Shown one piece after another: positions 45,223-52,901 of a stretch of 64,000 nt of DNA. The position numbers were made by a program, and so were the translations under genes. The stretch is from Caldanaerobacter subterraneus. Lineage in GTDB: Bacteria; Bacillota; Thermoanaerobacteria; Thermoanaerobacterales; Thermoanaerobacteraceae. The notes under the pieces are model-generated. The model had not been told where the DNA came from, did not search any database, and worked only from the letters and a program-made list of their open reading frames with translations. The stretch covers positions 29,066 to 93,065 of the forward strand of contig NZ_SLWU01000009.1 in assembly GCF_004345675.1 (NCBI RefSeq), given 5' to 3'. Each line of letters starts with the position of its first letter. Positions within the stretch are counted from its first letter, which is position 1.

Positions 45223-45747
45223 ATGATTGACAGCGTAATAAACAGCATAATTGAGGAAAAATTTAAGGAAATACAGAGTAGACTCCCAGCCAATGTAAAA
45301 ATATTTAGCACATCCTTAAATTTTCAAGAAATATTAAATAGCGAAATAGAGAATATCAATCAAAAGGATTCTCCCTCTGAAATTGAAAAACTAATACGAG
45401 AAGCCAGTCAAAAATATGGAGTAGACGCAAACCTCATAAGGTCAGTCATAAAAGCCGAATCCAACTTCAATCAGTTTGCTGTATCCCCTAAAGGAGCAAT
45501 GGGTTTGATGCAGCTTATGCCATCCACGGCAAAGGAATTAAATGTAAAAAATCCTTTCGACCCTTCTCAAAACATAGACGGAGGAGTGAGATACCTAAAA
45601 AATTTACTAGATACATATAAAGATGTAAGATTGGCTCTTGCTGCTTACAATGCAGGTCCTCAAGCTGTAGAAAAATACCAAGGCATTCCCCCTTACCCTG
45701 AAACTATAAATTACATAAACAAAATTTTAAATGACTTGTATAAATAA
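45223..45747 (+). CDS. Lytic transglycosylase, SLT domain
   Basis: The enzyme cleaves glycan strands of peptidoglycan. The SLT fold occupies about 65-174: VIKAESNFN (catalytic Glu), [14 protein letters not shown] and [11 protein letters not shown]. No signal peptide is visible from the ATG at 45223 (behind GAGGTG) or from the upstream TTG at 45190, so export would be unusual, or it may act in the mother cell or through lysis. Confidence 0.88.
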   Translation: MIDSVINSIIEEKFKEIQSRLPANVKIFSTSLNFQEILNSEIENINQKDSPSEIEKLIREASQKYGVDANLIRSVIKAESNFNQFAVSPKGAMGLMQLMPSTAKELNVKNPFDPSQNIDGGVRYLKNLLDTYKDVRLALAAYNAGPQAVEKYQGIPPYPETINYINKILNDLYK

Positions 45748-45778
45748 AAGGGAGCCAAAAGGCTCCATTTCTATTTTT
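45748..45778. terminator. Bidirectional terminator between slt and typA
   Basis: GGAGCC/GGCTCC with an AAAA loop has T-rich tracts on both sides and serves the converging genes. Confidence 0.85.
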
Positions 45779-47591
45779 GTTTTGCACTTTTGTACCTCTG
45801 CTGGGAATCCAAAATTTTCTTTCTTATTCTTATGCTCTGAGGCGTAACTTCTACCAACTCGTCATTATCTATAAATTCTAGAGCTTCCTCTAAAGTCATC
45901 TTTTTCACAGGAGAAAGCCTTAGGGCTTCTTCAGCCGTTGCAGACCGCAAATTGGTGACGTGTTTTTTCTTACATACATTGACTTCAATATCCCCACTTC
46001 GGGAATTCATGCCGACAACCATTCCTTCGTACACCTTGGTGCCTGGCTCAATAAAAAGAGTTCCCCTTTCCTGAGCGTGATAAAGGCCGTAAGTCGTAGC
46101 AATACCCGTCTCAAAAGCAACAAGAGCTCCCCTTGATCGAGAGGGAATTTCACCTTTGTAAGGTTCATAGCCGTAAAACACAGAGGTCATTATTCCATTT
46201 CCCTTTGTATCAGTCAAAAACTCTGACCTGTACCCTATCAAACCCCTTGTAGGAATCTTAAACTTAAGCCTTATAGTCCCCGGTTTTAAAGTGTGCATGT
46301 CCATCAATTCGGCTTTCCTGGGCCCCAATTTTTCCATTACAACTCCCATGTACTCTTCTGGAATATCTACGGTCAAAAGCTCAATAGGTTCCATCTTTAC
46401 TCCATTTACTTCCTTGAATATAACTGTAGGTTTTGAAACCTGTAGCTCATATCCTTCCCTTCTCATAGTCTCAATCAAAATAGAAAGGTGCAATTCTCCT
46501 CTGCCAGAAACCTTAAAAGAATCAGGGGAATCTGTCTCCTCCACTCTTAAAGCCACATTTGTCTCCAGTTCCTTAAAAAGTCTTTCTCTTAGATGTCTAG
46601 AAGTCACGTATTTCCCTTCTGTTCCTGCAAAGGGACTGGTATTCACACTAAAAGTCATGGACACAGTAGGCTCCTCAATTTTTACAAAGTCTACAGGTTC
46701 AGGGTTGTCCTTATCCGCTATTGTCTCCCCTATCTCAATATCGCTAATCCCCGAAACGGCTACTATATCTCCAAGTTTCGCCTCTTCCACAGGTACCCTT
46801 TTTAATCCCTCAAACTGGTATATGTTGTTTATGTTAAATTTTTGTATACTTCCATCCCTTTTACATATAGCCACTTCTTCTCCAGCTTTAATTCTGCCTC
46901 TTACTACCTTTCCAATAGCAATCCTGCCGATGTAGTCGTCATAGTCCAAAGTAGTGACTATAAGCTGAAAAGGTCCCTCTATGTCTCCTGAAGGAGCAGG
47001 AATGTATTTTATTATAGTTTCAAATAGAGGCCTTAAATCGTAAGACTCCTCTTTTAAATCTAATTTTGCTATGCCACCTTTTCCAGAAGTATATACAACA
47101 GGAAAGTCAATCTGGTCATCATTGGCGCCAAGCTCTATAAAGAGGTCAAAAACCTCGTCAATGACCTCATTTGGCCTTGCATCAGGCCTATCAATCTTAC
47201 TTATTACAACTATTGGCTTTAAATCAAGCTCCAAAGCCTTACTCAAAACAAATCTCGTCTGGGGCATAGGTCCTTCAAAAGAGTCTACCAGAAGAAGCAC
47301 TCCATCTACCATCTTCAAGACTCTTTCAACTTCACCGCTAAAATCAGCATGTCCTGGCGTATCAACTATATTTATTTTCACATCTTTATACCTTACCGCC
47401 GTATTCTTAGCTAATATTGTTATGCCTCTTTCTCTTTCAAGGTCATTAAAGTCAAGTATTCTCTCTTCTATTTTTTCATTCCACCTGAATATACCGCTCT
47501 GTTTTAACATGGCATCTACCAAAGTAGTCTTACCGTGGTCTACATGAGCAATAATCGCTACATTTCTTACATCTTCCCTTACTGCCCTCAT
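45771..47591 (-). CDS. typA: TypA/BipA ribosome-associated GTPase
   Basis: TypA is a translational GTPase used under stress and low temperature and in subunit assembly. GTPase motifs are AHVDHGKTTL, DTPGHADF and SKID; EF-G-like domains and the BipA C-terminal domain follow. The 606-residue length is normal. GGAAGGAG precedes the ATG. Confidence 0.96.
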   Translation of the reverse strand: MRAVREDVRNVAIIAHVDHGKTTLVDAMLKQSGIFRWNEKIEERILDFNDLERERGITILAKNTAVRYKDVKINIVDTPGHADFSGEVERVLKMVDGVLLLVDSFEGPMPQTRFVLSKALELDLKPIVVISKIDRPDARPNEVIDEVFDLFIELGANDDQIDFPVVYTSGKGGIAKLDLKEESYDLRPLFETIIKYIPAPSGDIEGPFQLIVTTLDYDDYIGRIAIGKVVRGRIKAGEEVAICKRDGSIQKFNINNIYQFEGLKRVPVEEAKLGDIVAVSGISDIEIGETIADKDNPEPVDFVKIEEPTVSMTFSVNTSPFAGTEGKYVTSRHLRERLFKELETNVALRVEETDSPDSFKVSGRGELHLSILIETMRREGYELQVSKPTVIFKEVNGVKMEPIELLTVDIPEEYMGVVMEKLGPRKAELMDMHTLKPGTIRLKFKIPTRGLIGYRSEFLTDTKGNGIMTSVFYGYEPYKGEIPSRSRGALVAFETGIATTYGLYHAQERGTLFIEPGTKVYEGMVVGMNSRSGDIEVNVCKKKHVTNLRSATAEEALRLSPVKKMTLEEALEFIDNDELVEVTPQSIRIRKKILDSQQRYKSAKQK

Positions 47592-47613
47592 AAGGTATCT
47601 CCTTCCATAAAAA

Positions 47614-47664
47614 GGTATATCATGTACAGTATTATATGATATACCAAGCCATCAAAATAGTCAA
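47614..47664 (-). promoter_or_regulatory. typA promoter with 10-bp palindrome
   Basis: TTGACT (47659-47664), a 17-base spacer and TATCAT (47636-47641) form a promoter on the minus strand. GGTATATCAT (47614-47623) and ATGATATACC (47636-47645) are perfect inverted arms that include the -10 box. Confidence 0.55.
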
Positions 47665-47671
47665 TATAAAA

Positions 47672-47692
47672 AGAGCACTTTTAAAGTGCTCT
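47672..47692 (-). terminator. Terminator after the NlpC/P60 gene
   Basis: AGAGCACTTT and its complement form a 10-bp stem followed by TTTTT on the minus strand. Confidence 0.8.
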
Positions 47693-48611
47693 ATTTAATC
47701 ACTCTTTTTGCTTTTACATAGTGGGAAAGGTAATAACCTTCATTTAGAGGACTTATAATCACCTTTCCAGCCCCTGAAGAAGCGTGTATGAACTGTCCAT
47801 CTCCAATATATATCCCTACGTGATTTATGATGCTACTTCCCAGAGTTTTAAAAAATACCAAGTCACCTTTTTCTAAGCTGTCGCGAGTAACCGTATCCCC
47901 TACGTTAGCCTGCTCATCCGCAGTCCTGGGTAAACTAAAACCAAAGTTTGAAAATACATACGATACAAAGCCCGAGCAGTCAAAACCTTTAGGAGAACTT
48001 CCACCATACACGTACCTCGTACCCAGAAAAGACTTGGCAAAATCTATTAACCTGTCTACTATGCTTCTATCCACGTCTCCTCTTGAGACATTCGCTGAAT
48101 TTCTCACCGATAAGTACTCTCCATAGATCCAGCCTTCTTGCCCATCTGAAAGCTTTACTTTATACCATCCATTTTGCCTGTCTAACACTTCAACTTTAGT
48201 TCCTTTATTAAGCTGAGCCAAAACCTTTCCTGATAAGCTCCCTTCACTTCTCACATTTACATAGTTTCCTGTTACAACTCCTACGCTAATATTAGCTACA
48301 TCACCGCGAGAAGCTTCGTTGGAAGATCTAATTAATAGGTACTCTCCAAAAACCCATCCTTCTCTTCCATCGGAAAGTCTTACTTTGTACCATCCGCCTT
48401 GTTTTCCTAAAACAGTGACAACTTCATTTTGATTTAGCTGAGTGATGACACTGCCTGACAAACTGCCCTCTGTTCTCACATTTACATAATTCCCCGTAAC
48501 CTTTCCAACCCCTAATCCCTCTGCAAAAACTGGATGCAAAAAAGAATTCCCTATCAATGTCATGCCAAAGACAGAAACACCAAAAATAATTTTACCTATT
48601 TTCGATTCCAT
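47691..48611 (-). CDS. Secreted SH3-SH3-NlpC/P60 peptidoglycan hydrolase
   Basis: After a signal peptide (about 1-31) come two bacterial SH3 domains (about 34-95 and 110-172, each with GNYVNVR-EGSLSG) and an NlpC/P60 endopeptidase (about 185-306). The catalytic Cys is in GFDCSGFVSYVF and the His in NHVGIYIG. The enzyme cuts stem peptides in the wall. It is the gene behind the second c-di-AMP riboswitch, a classical target of that class. Confidence 0.95.
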   Translation of the reverse strand: MESKIGKIIFGVSVFGMTLIGNSFLHPVFAEGLGVGKVTGNYVNVRTEGSLSGSVITQLNQNEVVTVLGKQGGWYKVRLSDGREGWVFGEYLLIRSSNEASRGDVANISVGVVTGNYVNVRSEGSLSGKVLAQLNKGTKVEVLDRQNGWYKVKLSDGQEGWIYGEYLSVRNSANVSRGDVDRSIVDRLIDFAKSFLGTRYVYGGSSPKGFDCSGFVSYVFSNFGFSLPRTADEQANVGDTVTRDSLEKGDLVFFKTLGSSIINHVGIYIGDGQFIHASSGAGKVIISPLNEGYYLSHYVKAKRVIK

Positions 48612-48633
48612 TTTGCAAATCTCCTTCCTTTAA

Positions 48634-48737
48634 TGCCTCCGGAGTTAGCTGTCGGGTGCGGGACAGAAGGCATCCCTACTGCGGAAATCCGCAGATTAAC
48701 CCCAAAAAGCGGTTCCTCCGTACCTTTCGGATTCGGC
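48634..48737 (-). promoter_or_regulatory. c-di-AMP riboswitch (ydaO type) upstream of the NlpC/P60 gene
   Basis: On the minus strand: GGTACGGAGGAACCGC, then GGGGTTAATCTGCGG with a CTGCGG/CCGCAG hairpin, TAGGGATGCC, and CCGCACCCGACAGCTAAC near the 3' end. These are the conserved ydaO blocks in order. The aptamer ends a few bases before the AAGGAAGGAG ribosome-binding site. No separate terminator is obvious, so control may be by occlusion of that site. Confidence 0.92.
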
Positions 48738-48763
48738 AAGATTGCAAACTTGTCTTTTTTTCT

Positions 48764-48792
48764 ATCTTACCATACAGAAACTTCAAAGTCAA
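48764..48792 (-). promoter_or_regulatory. Promoter of the NlpC/P60 riboswitch transcript
   Basis: TTGACT (48787-48792), a 17-base spacer and TAAGAT (48764-48769) on the minus strand lie just upstream of the aptamer. Confidence 0.75.
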
Positions 48793-48875
48793 TGTTTACA
48801 TTACATTTTCTTAAAAAAATTTAATCTTTTCTTAATATAGTTTATAAAAATTTAATCTTTGTGACACAAAAAAAT

Positions 48876-48893
48876 AAAGGGGTTTTCCCCTTT
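48876..48893 (-). terminator. Terminator after tRNA-Leu
   Basis: AAAGGGG/CCCCTTT with a four-base loop is followed by T-rich sequence on the minus strand. Confidence 0.75.
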
Positions 48894-48899
48894 TCTCTC

Positions 48900-48985
48900 T
48901 GGTGCGGCGGGTGGGACTTGAACCCACACGGGATTAGCCCATACGCCCCTCAAACGTACGCGTCTGCCAGTTCCGCCACCGCCGC
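48900..48985 (-). tRNA. tRNA-Leu (anticodon GAG)
   Basis: The acceptor arm pairs GCGGCGG (5') with CCGCCGC (3'); discriminator A and an encoded CCA (48900-48902) follow. The anticodon stem TACGT/GCGTA encloses TTGAGGG, giving anticodon GAG for CUC/CUU. A long variable arm and the T-loop TTCAAGT are present, as in class II leucine tRNA. Confidence 0.97.
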
Positions 48986-49032
48986 GAAACTTCCTTGTAC
49001 GTCATAAATTATATAATCTTTTATCTCACCTG

Positions 49033-50619
49033 TCAATACTGTTTTTTTAAATACCAACTAGAAATATTGTTAAAAACATTAAAAGAAGTGGGGTCAATCC
49101 CTTTTACATTATCATAGGCCATAACGGCACCTTCTAAGTAAAAAAGCCCTATCACTGGCTGTTCTTCAGCCAAAATTTCCCCTACCTTATAATAGTTATT
49201 TCTTAAACTTTTTTCATCTGTTTCTGAAAATACTTTGTTAAAGAGGTCATCAAGTGATGGATTGCTATATCCCATAAAATTGTCTTTCCCTCTCGTCATA
49301 AACAGAGAAGAAATATCCTGATTATAGTTTAAGTTCCACTCCATTAAAGCCAAATCAAAATTCCCTGAAAAAACAGATTTAAGCAAGTCATCCCATGAAG
49401 CAGGGACTACATTTATATCAATTCCAATTTCTTTTAGATTGGTCTTTATAATCTGCGCCACTTTTAAAAGGTATGGATTGTCAGAATTTACTAGCAAATT
49501 AAACTTAAGCTGATATCCGCCTTTTGTGCGTATCCCGTTTGCCTTTAACCACCCAGCATCCTGTAGCACCTTATCAGCTTCTTTTATGCTGTATAAAGAA
49601 GCGATCTTAGGGCTATAAAGCCAGGAATCAGGTCTTATCGGAACATTAGATTTTAATCCGTGCTTAAAATAAACCTCTCTTAAAATCCTGTCCACATCTA
49701 TTCCATAGGCTATAGCCTTTCTCACAGCCACATCTGAAAATACCTGTTTTTTTAGATTTGGTGCCAAAAATACGTACCTTTGCAGCGTGTACTTGTATAT
49801 GTTTATACTAGAATTCTCCCTGTACTTATCCCAGTCCACATCCTTAATAAAAGTAAAATCTGCTTCTTTGCTCAGAAAAGAAGTTATCATGGCATTTTCA
49901 TCAGACACTATTTTAAAATTTATCTCTTCTAAATGAGGTTTCTCCCCCCAGTAATGCGGATTTCTCTTTAAAACAACAGAATTGCCTTGACCGTAAGAGA
50001 CAATCTTATATGGACCCGTCCCAATAGGAACTAGTAGAGGGTTTACAATATCTCCTTTGTCTTTGTACTGGTGCTCAGCCACAATTGGAAAAATAAATAA
50101 AGCCAAAGGATTCGCCACAGGTCCGTTTAAACTTACTTCAAATTCATAATCGCCTATTTCTCTGTAGGAAGAGATATGCGCCTTTATTAAATCTTTATAA
50201 GGGCTTTTGGACCCTTTGTCAAGGAAAGAATCCATTGTAAATTTCACATCTCTTGCTGTAAAACTCTCCCCGTCCTGCCACTTTATATTTTTCCTCAGAT
50301 AAAATTTTATATTTAATCCATTTACTTCCCATTTATAGGCAAGAAGAGGAACAGGCTTTAAACTTTTATCAAGTGTAACAAGCGGTTCGAGGGTTAAATT
50401 GAGAAGCTGTCTTACCATTTCATTGTCATTCAAAAAGGGATTTAAAGTGTCAAAAGAAGCTATATTAACCCTCAAAGTTCCGCCTTCCTGAATTTCTTCT
50501 TGAGAGGCTTCTTTCTTACTTTCCTTCTTTTCAGGAATTGCAGTAATATCTGGAGAATTAATTTTACAGCCGGTCAGTAAAAATGCAAAAATAAAAACAA
50601 AAGCCAGAAATCTTTTCAT
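49033..50619 (-). CDS. Peptide/nickel-type ABC transporter substrate-binding lipoprotein (family 5)
   Basis: A lipoprotein signal ends at LLTGC. The SBP family 5 fold is clear: ATG-near EGGTLRVNIASFDTLNP, the KWQDGESFTARDVKFT motif and GTGPYKI. It would bind an oligopeptide or similar solute. No permease or ATPase genes lie next to it, so it must work with a distant transporter. I start at the ATG at 50617-50619 (MKRFLA). Confidence 0.9.
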   Translation of the reverse strand: MKRFLAFVFIFAFLLTGCKINSPDITAIPEKKESKKEASQEEIQEGGTLRVNIASFDTLNPFLNDNEMVRQLLNLTLEPLVTLDKSLKPVPLLAYKWEVNGLNIKFYLRKNIKWQDGESFTARDVKFTMDSFLDKGSKSPYKDLIKAHISSYREIGDYEFEVSLNGPVANPLALFIFPIVAEHQYKDKGDIVNPLLVPIGTGPYKIVSYGQGNSVVLKRNPHYWGEKPHLEEINFKIVSDENAMITSFLSKEADFTFIKDVDWDKYRENSSINIYKYTLQRYVFLAPNLKKQVFSDVAVRKAIAYGIDVDRILREVYFKHGLKSNVPIRPDSWLYSPKIASLYSIKEADKVLQDAGWLKANGIRTKGGYQLKFNLLVNSDNPYLLKVAQIIKTNLKEIGIDINVVPASWDDLLKSVFSGNFDLALMEWNLNYNQDISSLFMTRGKDNFMGYSNPSLDDLFNKVFSETDEKSLRNNYYKVGEILAEEQPVIGLFYLEGAVMAYDNVKGIDPTSFNVFNNISSWYLKKQY

Positions 50620-50638
50620 TAACACTCATCTCCGGAAA

Positions 50639-51673
50639 TCACTTAATCTTCTTTAACTTCTTGTTTTCTATTATTCCCGGAATCCTCCCTCTTTTTGCCA
50701 CAGGAACTCCTTCGACTTCTTTTATGTCCATAGTCATATCAATAGGCTGTGCATCAGAAATATAACTCCCTACCCCAAAAGCATCTGCCCCGCTCTCTGC
50801 AAGGAGTGCGACTCTCTCAGGCGTAAGCCCACCTGAGACTATGATTTTTACATGAGAAAAGCCCTTTTGATTAAGCCTTTGCCTTAATTCATAAACTAAA
50901 TCAGGTGTAACTCCTCCCCTTTCAGAGGGAGTATCAAGCCTTACACCGTACAACCTGTCTCCGAGAAATTCAGCAACCCTTAAAGCTTCTTCCACTTCAT
51001 CCTTAAAAGTGTCTACTAAAATAGTAATCTTTTCATCAGGGGGAGTTATATCTCTATAGGCTCTTGCCACTTCTAAAGTATCTCCTGCTATCAGAAAAGC
51101 CGCATGAGGTACAGTTCCTCTTGGCTCTTTGCCCATCAATTTCGCCCCGAGTATACAACTTGCATCATCCGCTCCTCCCACCAAGGCAGCTCTTTCCATA
51201 ACAGGTGCTACAGCAGGATGAACATGTCTTGCTCCAAAGCAGAGTATAGGTTTGTCCTTAGCCACTTCTTTGAGCTCTCTTGCAGCAGTAGCCCATCCAG
51301 AAGAACTGGCTAGAATGCCCAAAATAGCAGTTTCATACACCCCAAATTCGCTATAGGGTCCTCTTATCCTCATGACTGTCTCTTTCGCCTCAAATGTCTC
51401 TCCTTCTTCTAAAGACCACACCTCTACGTTCTTGTCTTTGAGAAGGCTCATAACTTCGGGCAAGCCAGCAAAAACTCCTTTTTTTCTAGGAAATATCTCT
51501 GCTGTGACTACTTTATCCTGCACTCCTAGATAAGTTAAAATATCCTGTGTTCTCAAAAAATACACATCAGTAGTCCACGCATTCTTTATCTCTTCGTGAG
51601 TAGCCGAAAAAAATTCTCTATCTTTGTCAATTTTTACTTCTTTTAAGTCCTTTAAATATTTTAGCTTTTTCAT
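50639..51673 (-). CDS. pncB: Nicotinate phosphoribosyltransferase (short archaeal-type form)
   Basis: This enzyme makes nicotinate mononucleotide from nicotinate and PRPP for NAD salvage. Family features are FSATHEEIKNAWTTDVYFLRT, FGARHVHPAV, VDTFKDE, and the phosphate-binding IVSGGLTPERV and FGVGSY. I start at the ATG at 51671-51673, behind AAGGAGG, instead of 51712. At about 344 residues it is the short form. A TGGTATAAT element (-10 at 51721-51726) precedes it. Confidence 0.9.
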   Translation of the reverse strand: MKKLKYLKDLKEVKIDKDREFFSATHEEIKNAWTTDVYFLRTQDILTYLGVQDKVVTAEIFPRKKGVFAGLPEVMSLLKDKNVEVWSLEEGETFEAKETVMRIRGPYSEFGVYETAILGILASSSGWATAARELKEVAKDKPILCFGARHVHPAVAPVMERAALVGGADDASCILGAKLMGKEPRGTVPHAAFLIAGDTLEVARAYRDITPPDEKITILVDTFKDEVEEALRVAEFLGDRLYGVRLDTPSERGGVTPDLVYELRQRLNQKGFSHVKIIVSGGLTPERVALLAESGADAFGVGSYISDAQPIDMTMDIKEVEGVPVAKRGRIPGIIENKKLKKIK

Positions 51674-51736
51674 CTGTTTCCTCCTTATCCCAATATTTTT
51701 TTCTTCTTTCAACGATTACTATTATACCAGTTTTCT

Positions 51737-52294
51737 TCACTTTTTTGTATATATAAACTTATACATTTGGTAAACTGCCAACACCTTCTTCACGTATCTA
51801 TCCGTCTCAGGAAATGGAATACTGTGAAGCTGTCTTCCATCCTGTGAAAACCTCTTGTCTTTGAGCCAAAGGTCTACATTTCCGCATCCACCATTGTAAG
51901 CCGCAAGTGCTAACTTTAGATTGCCATCAAAATTTTTGAGAAGATAATGAAGGTACCACACCCCCATTTTTATGTTGACCTCTGGATTAAAAAGGATTTC
52001 TTCCTTAAAATCTTTCATTCCCAGTTTTGCGGCAATCCATCTTCCAGTATCAGGCATTATCTGCATTAAACCTATGGCATTCCTGTTCGATATCGCATAG
52101 GGATTGAAGTTGCTCTCTACTTTTATTATCGCAAAAACGAGATAAGGGTCCAGTCCAAATTCTTTGGAATAGGAATTTACATATTCTTCGTACTTTAAAG
52201 GATAAAATTTCTTCAAAAAATAGTGAGTATTCATTTCAAACGTCAAAAGAATAGCCAAGATTATTAGTAGAAAAAGTACCCATCTCTTAATCAA
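51737..52294 (-). CDS. Membrane-anchored lytic transglycosylase (SLT)
   Basis: An N-terminal helix (about 4-20) anchors or exports the protein. The SLT domain (about 38-175) has [24 protein letters not shown] motifs with the catalytic Glu, and LALAAYNGG. The start is most likely the TTG at 52292-52294, since GGAGGAG lies 5 bases upstream; the longer TTG start at 52312 overlaps coaE. Confidence 0.9.
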
Positions 52295-52892
52295 AGTAAC
52301 TCCTCCGATCAAATCTTTGCCATAAAAGTCGTACTTGCTCTTCAGTTTTCCTCAAATCTTTGCTGTTATTTATTATAAAATCCGCGTACTTTATTTTCTC
52401 CTCTAAAGGCATCTGGCTTTTTATCCTCTTTAAAGCTTCTTCACAGGAAAAACCATCTCTTTCCATAACCCTTTTTATTTGCGTGTCTATATCTACAACC
52501 ACAAGCCAAACTTCATCTACCAGTTTGTAAAGCCCTGTCTCAATTAAAAGGGCTGCATCTATGACAATCACTTTATCTTTATCCTTTTCTTCCTCTATCA
52601 TTTTCTTTATTTTATCTATTATTTTGGGATGAGTGATTTCATTCAATCTTTTGAGCTTTTCTTTGTCGCTAAACACAATTGACCCTAATTTTTTTCTGTC
52701 TATATTTCCCTCTTTATCTAAAATCTCTTTGCCAAAGCAATCTACAATCTCATTATATGCTTCTTTTCCCTTTTCCATTATCTCACGGGAGACCAAATCT
52801 GCATCTATTATCTTAGCCCCGAGTTTTGCCAAAATTCCAGACACCGTGCTTTTTCCTGAACCGATGCCTCCCGTGAGCCCAACTACTCTCAT
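52287..52892 (-). CDS. coaE: Dephospho-CoA kinase CoaE
   Basis: CoaE carries out the last step of coenzyme A synthesis. The P-loop is [21 protein letters not shown] and HPKI follow. The length of 201 residues is normal. Placement directly after polA is common in Firmicutes. Confidence 0.95.
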
Positions 52893-52901
52893 ATTTCCAC
52901 C

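Noticed and set aside
45190..45223. TTG start of the lytic transglycosylase 11 codons upstream of the ATG
   Set aside because: It has no ribosome-binding site, whereas GAGGTG lies 8 bases before the ATG at 45223.
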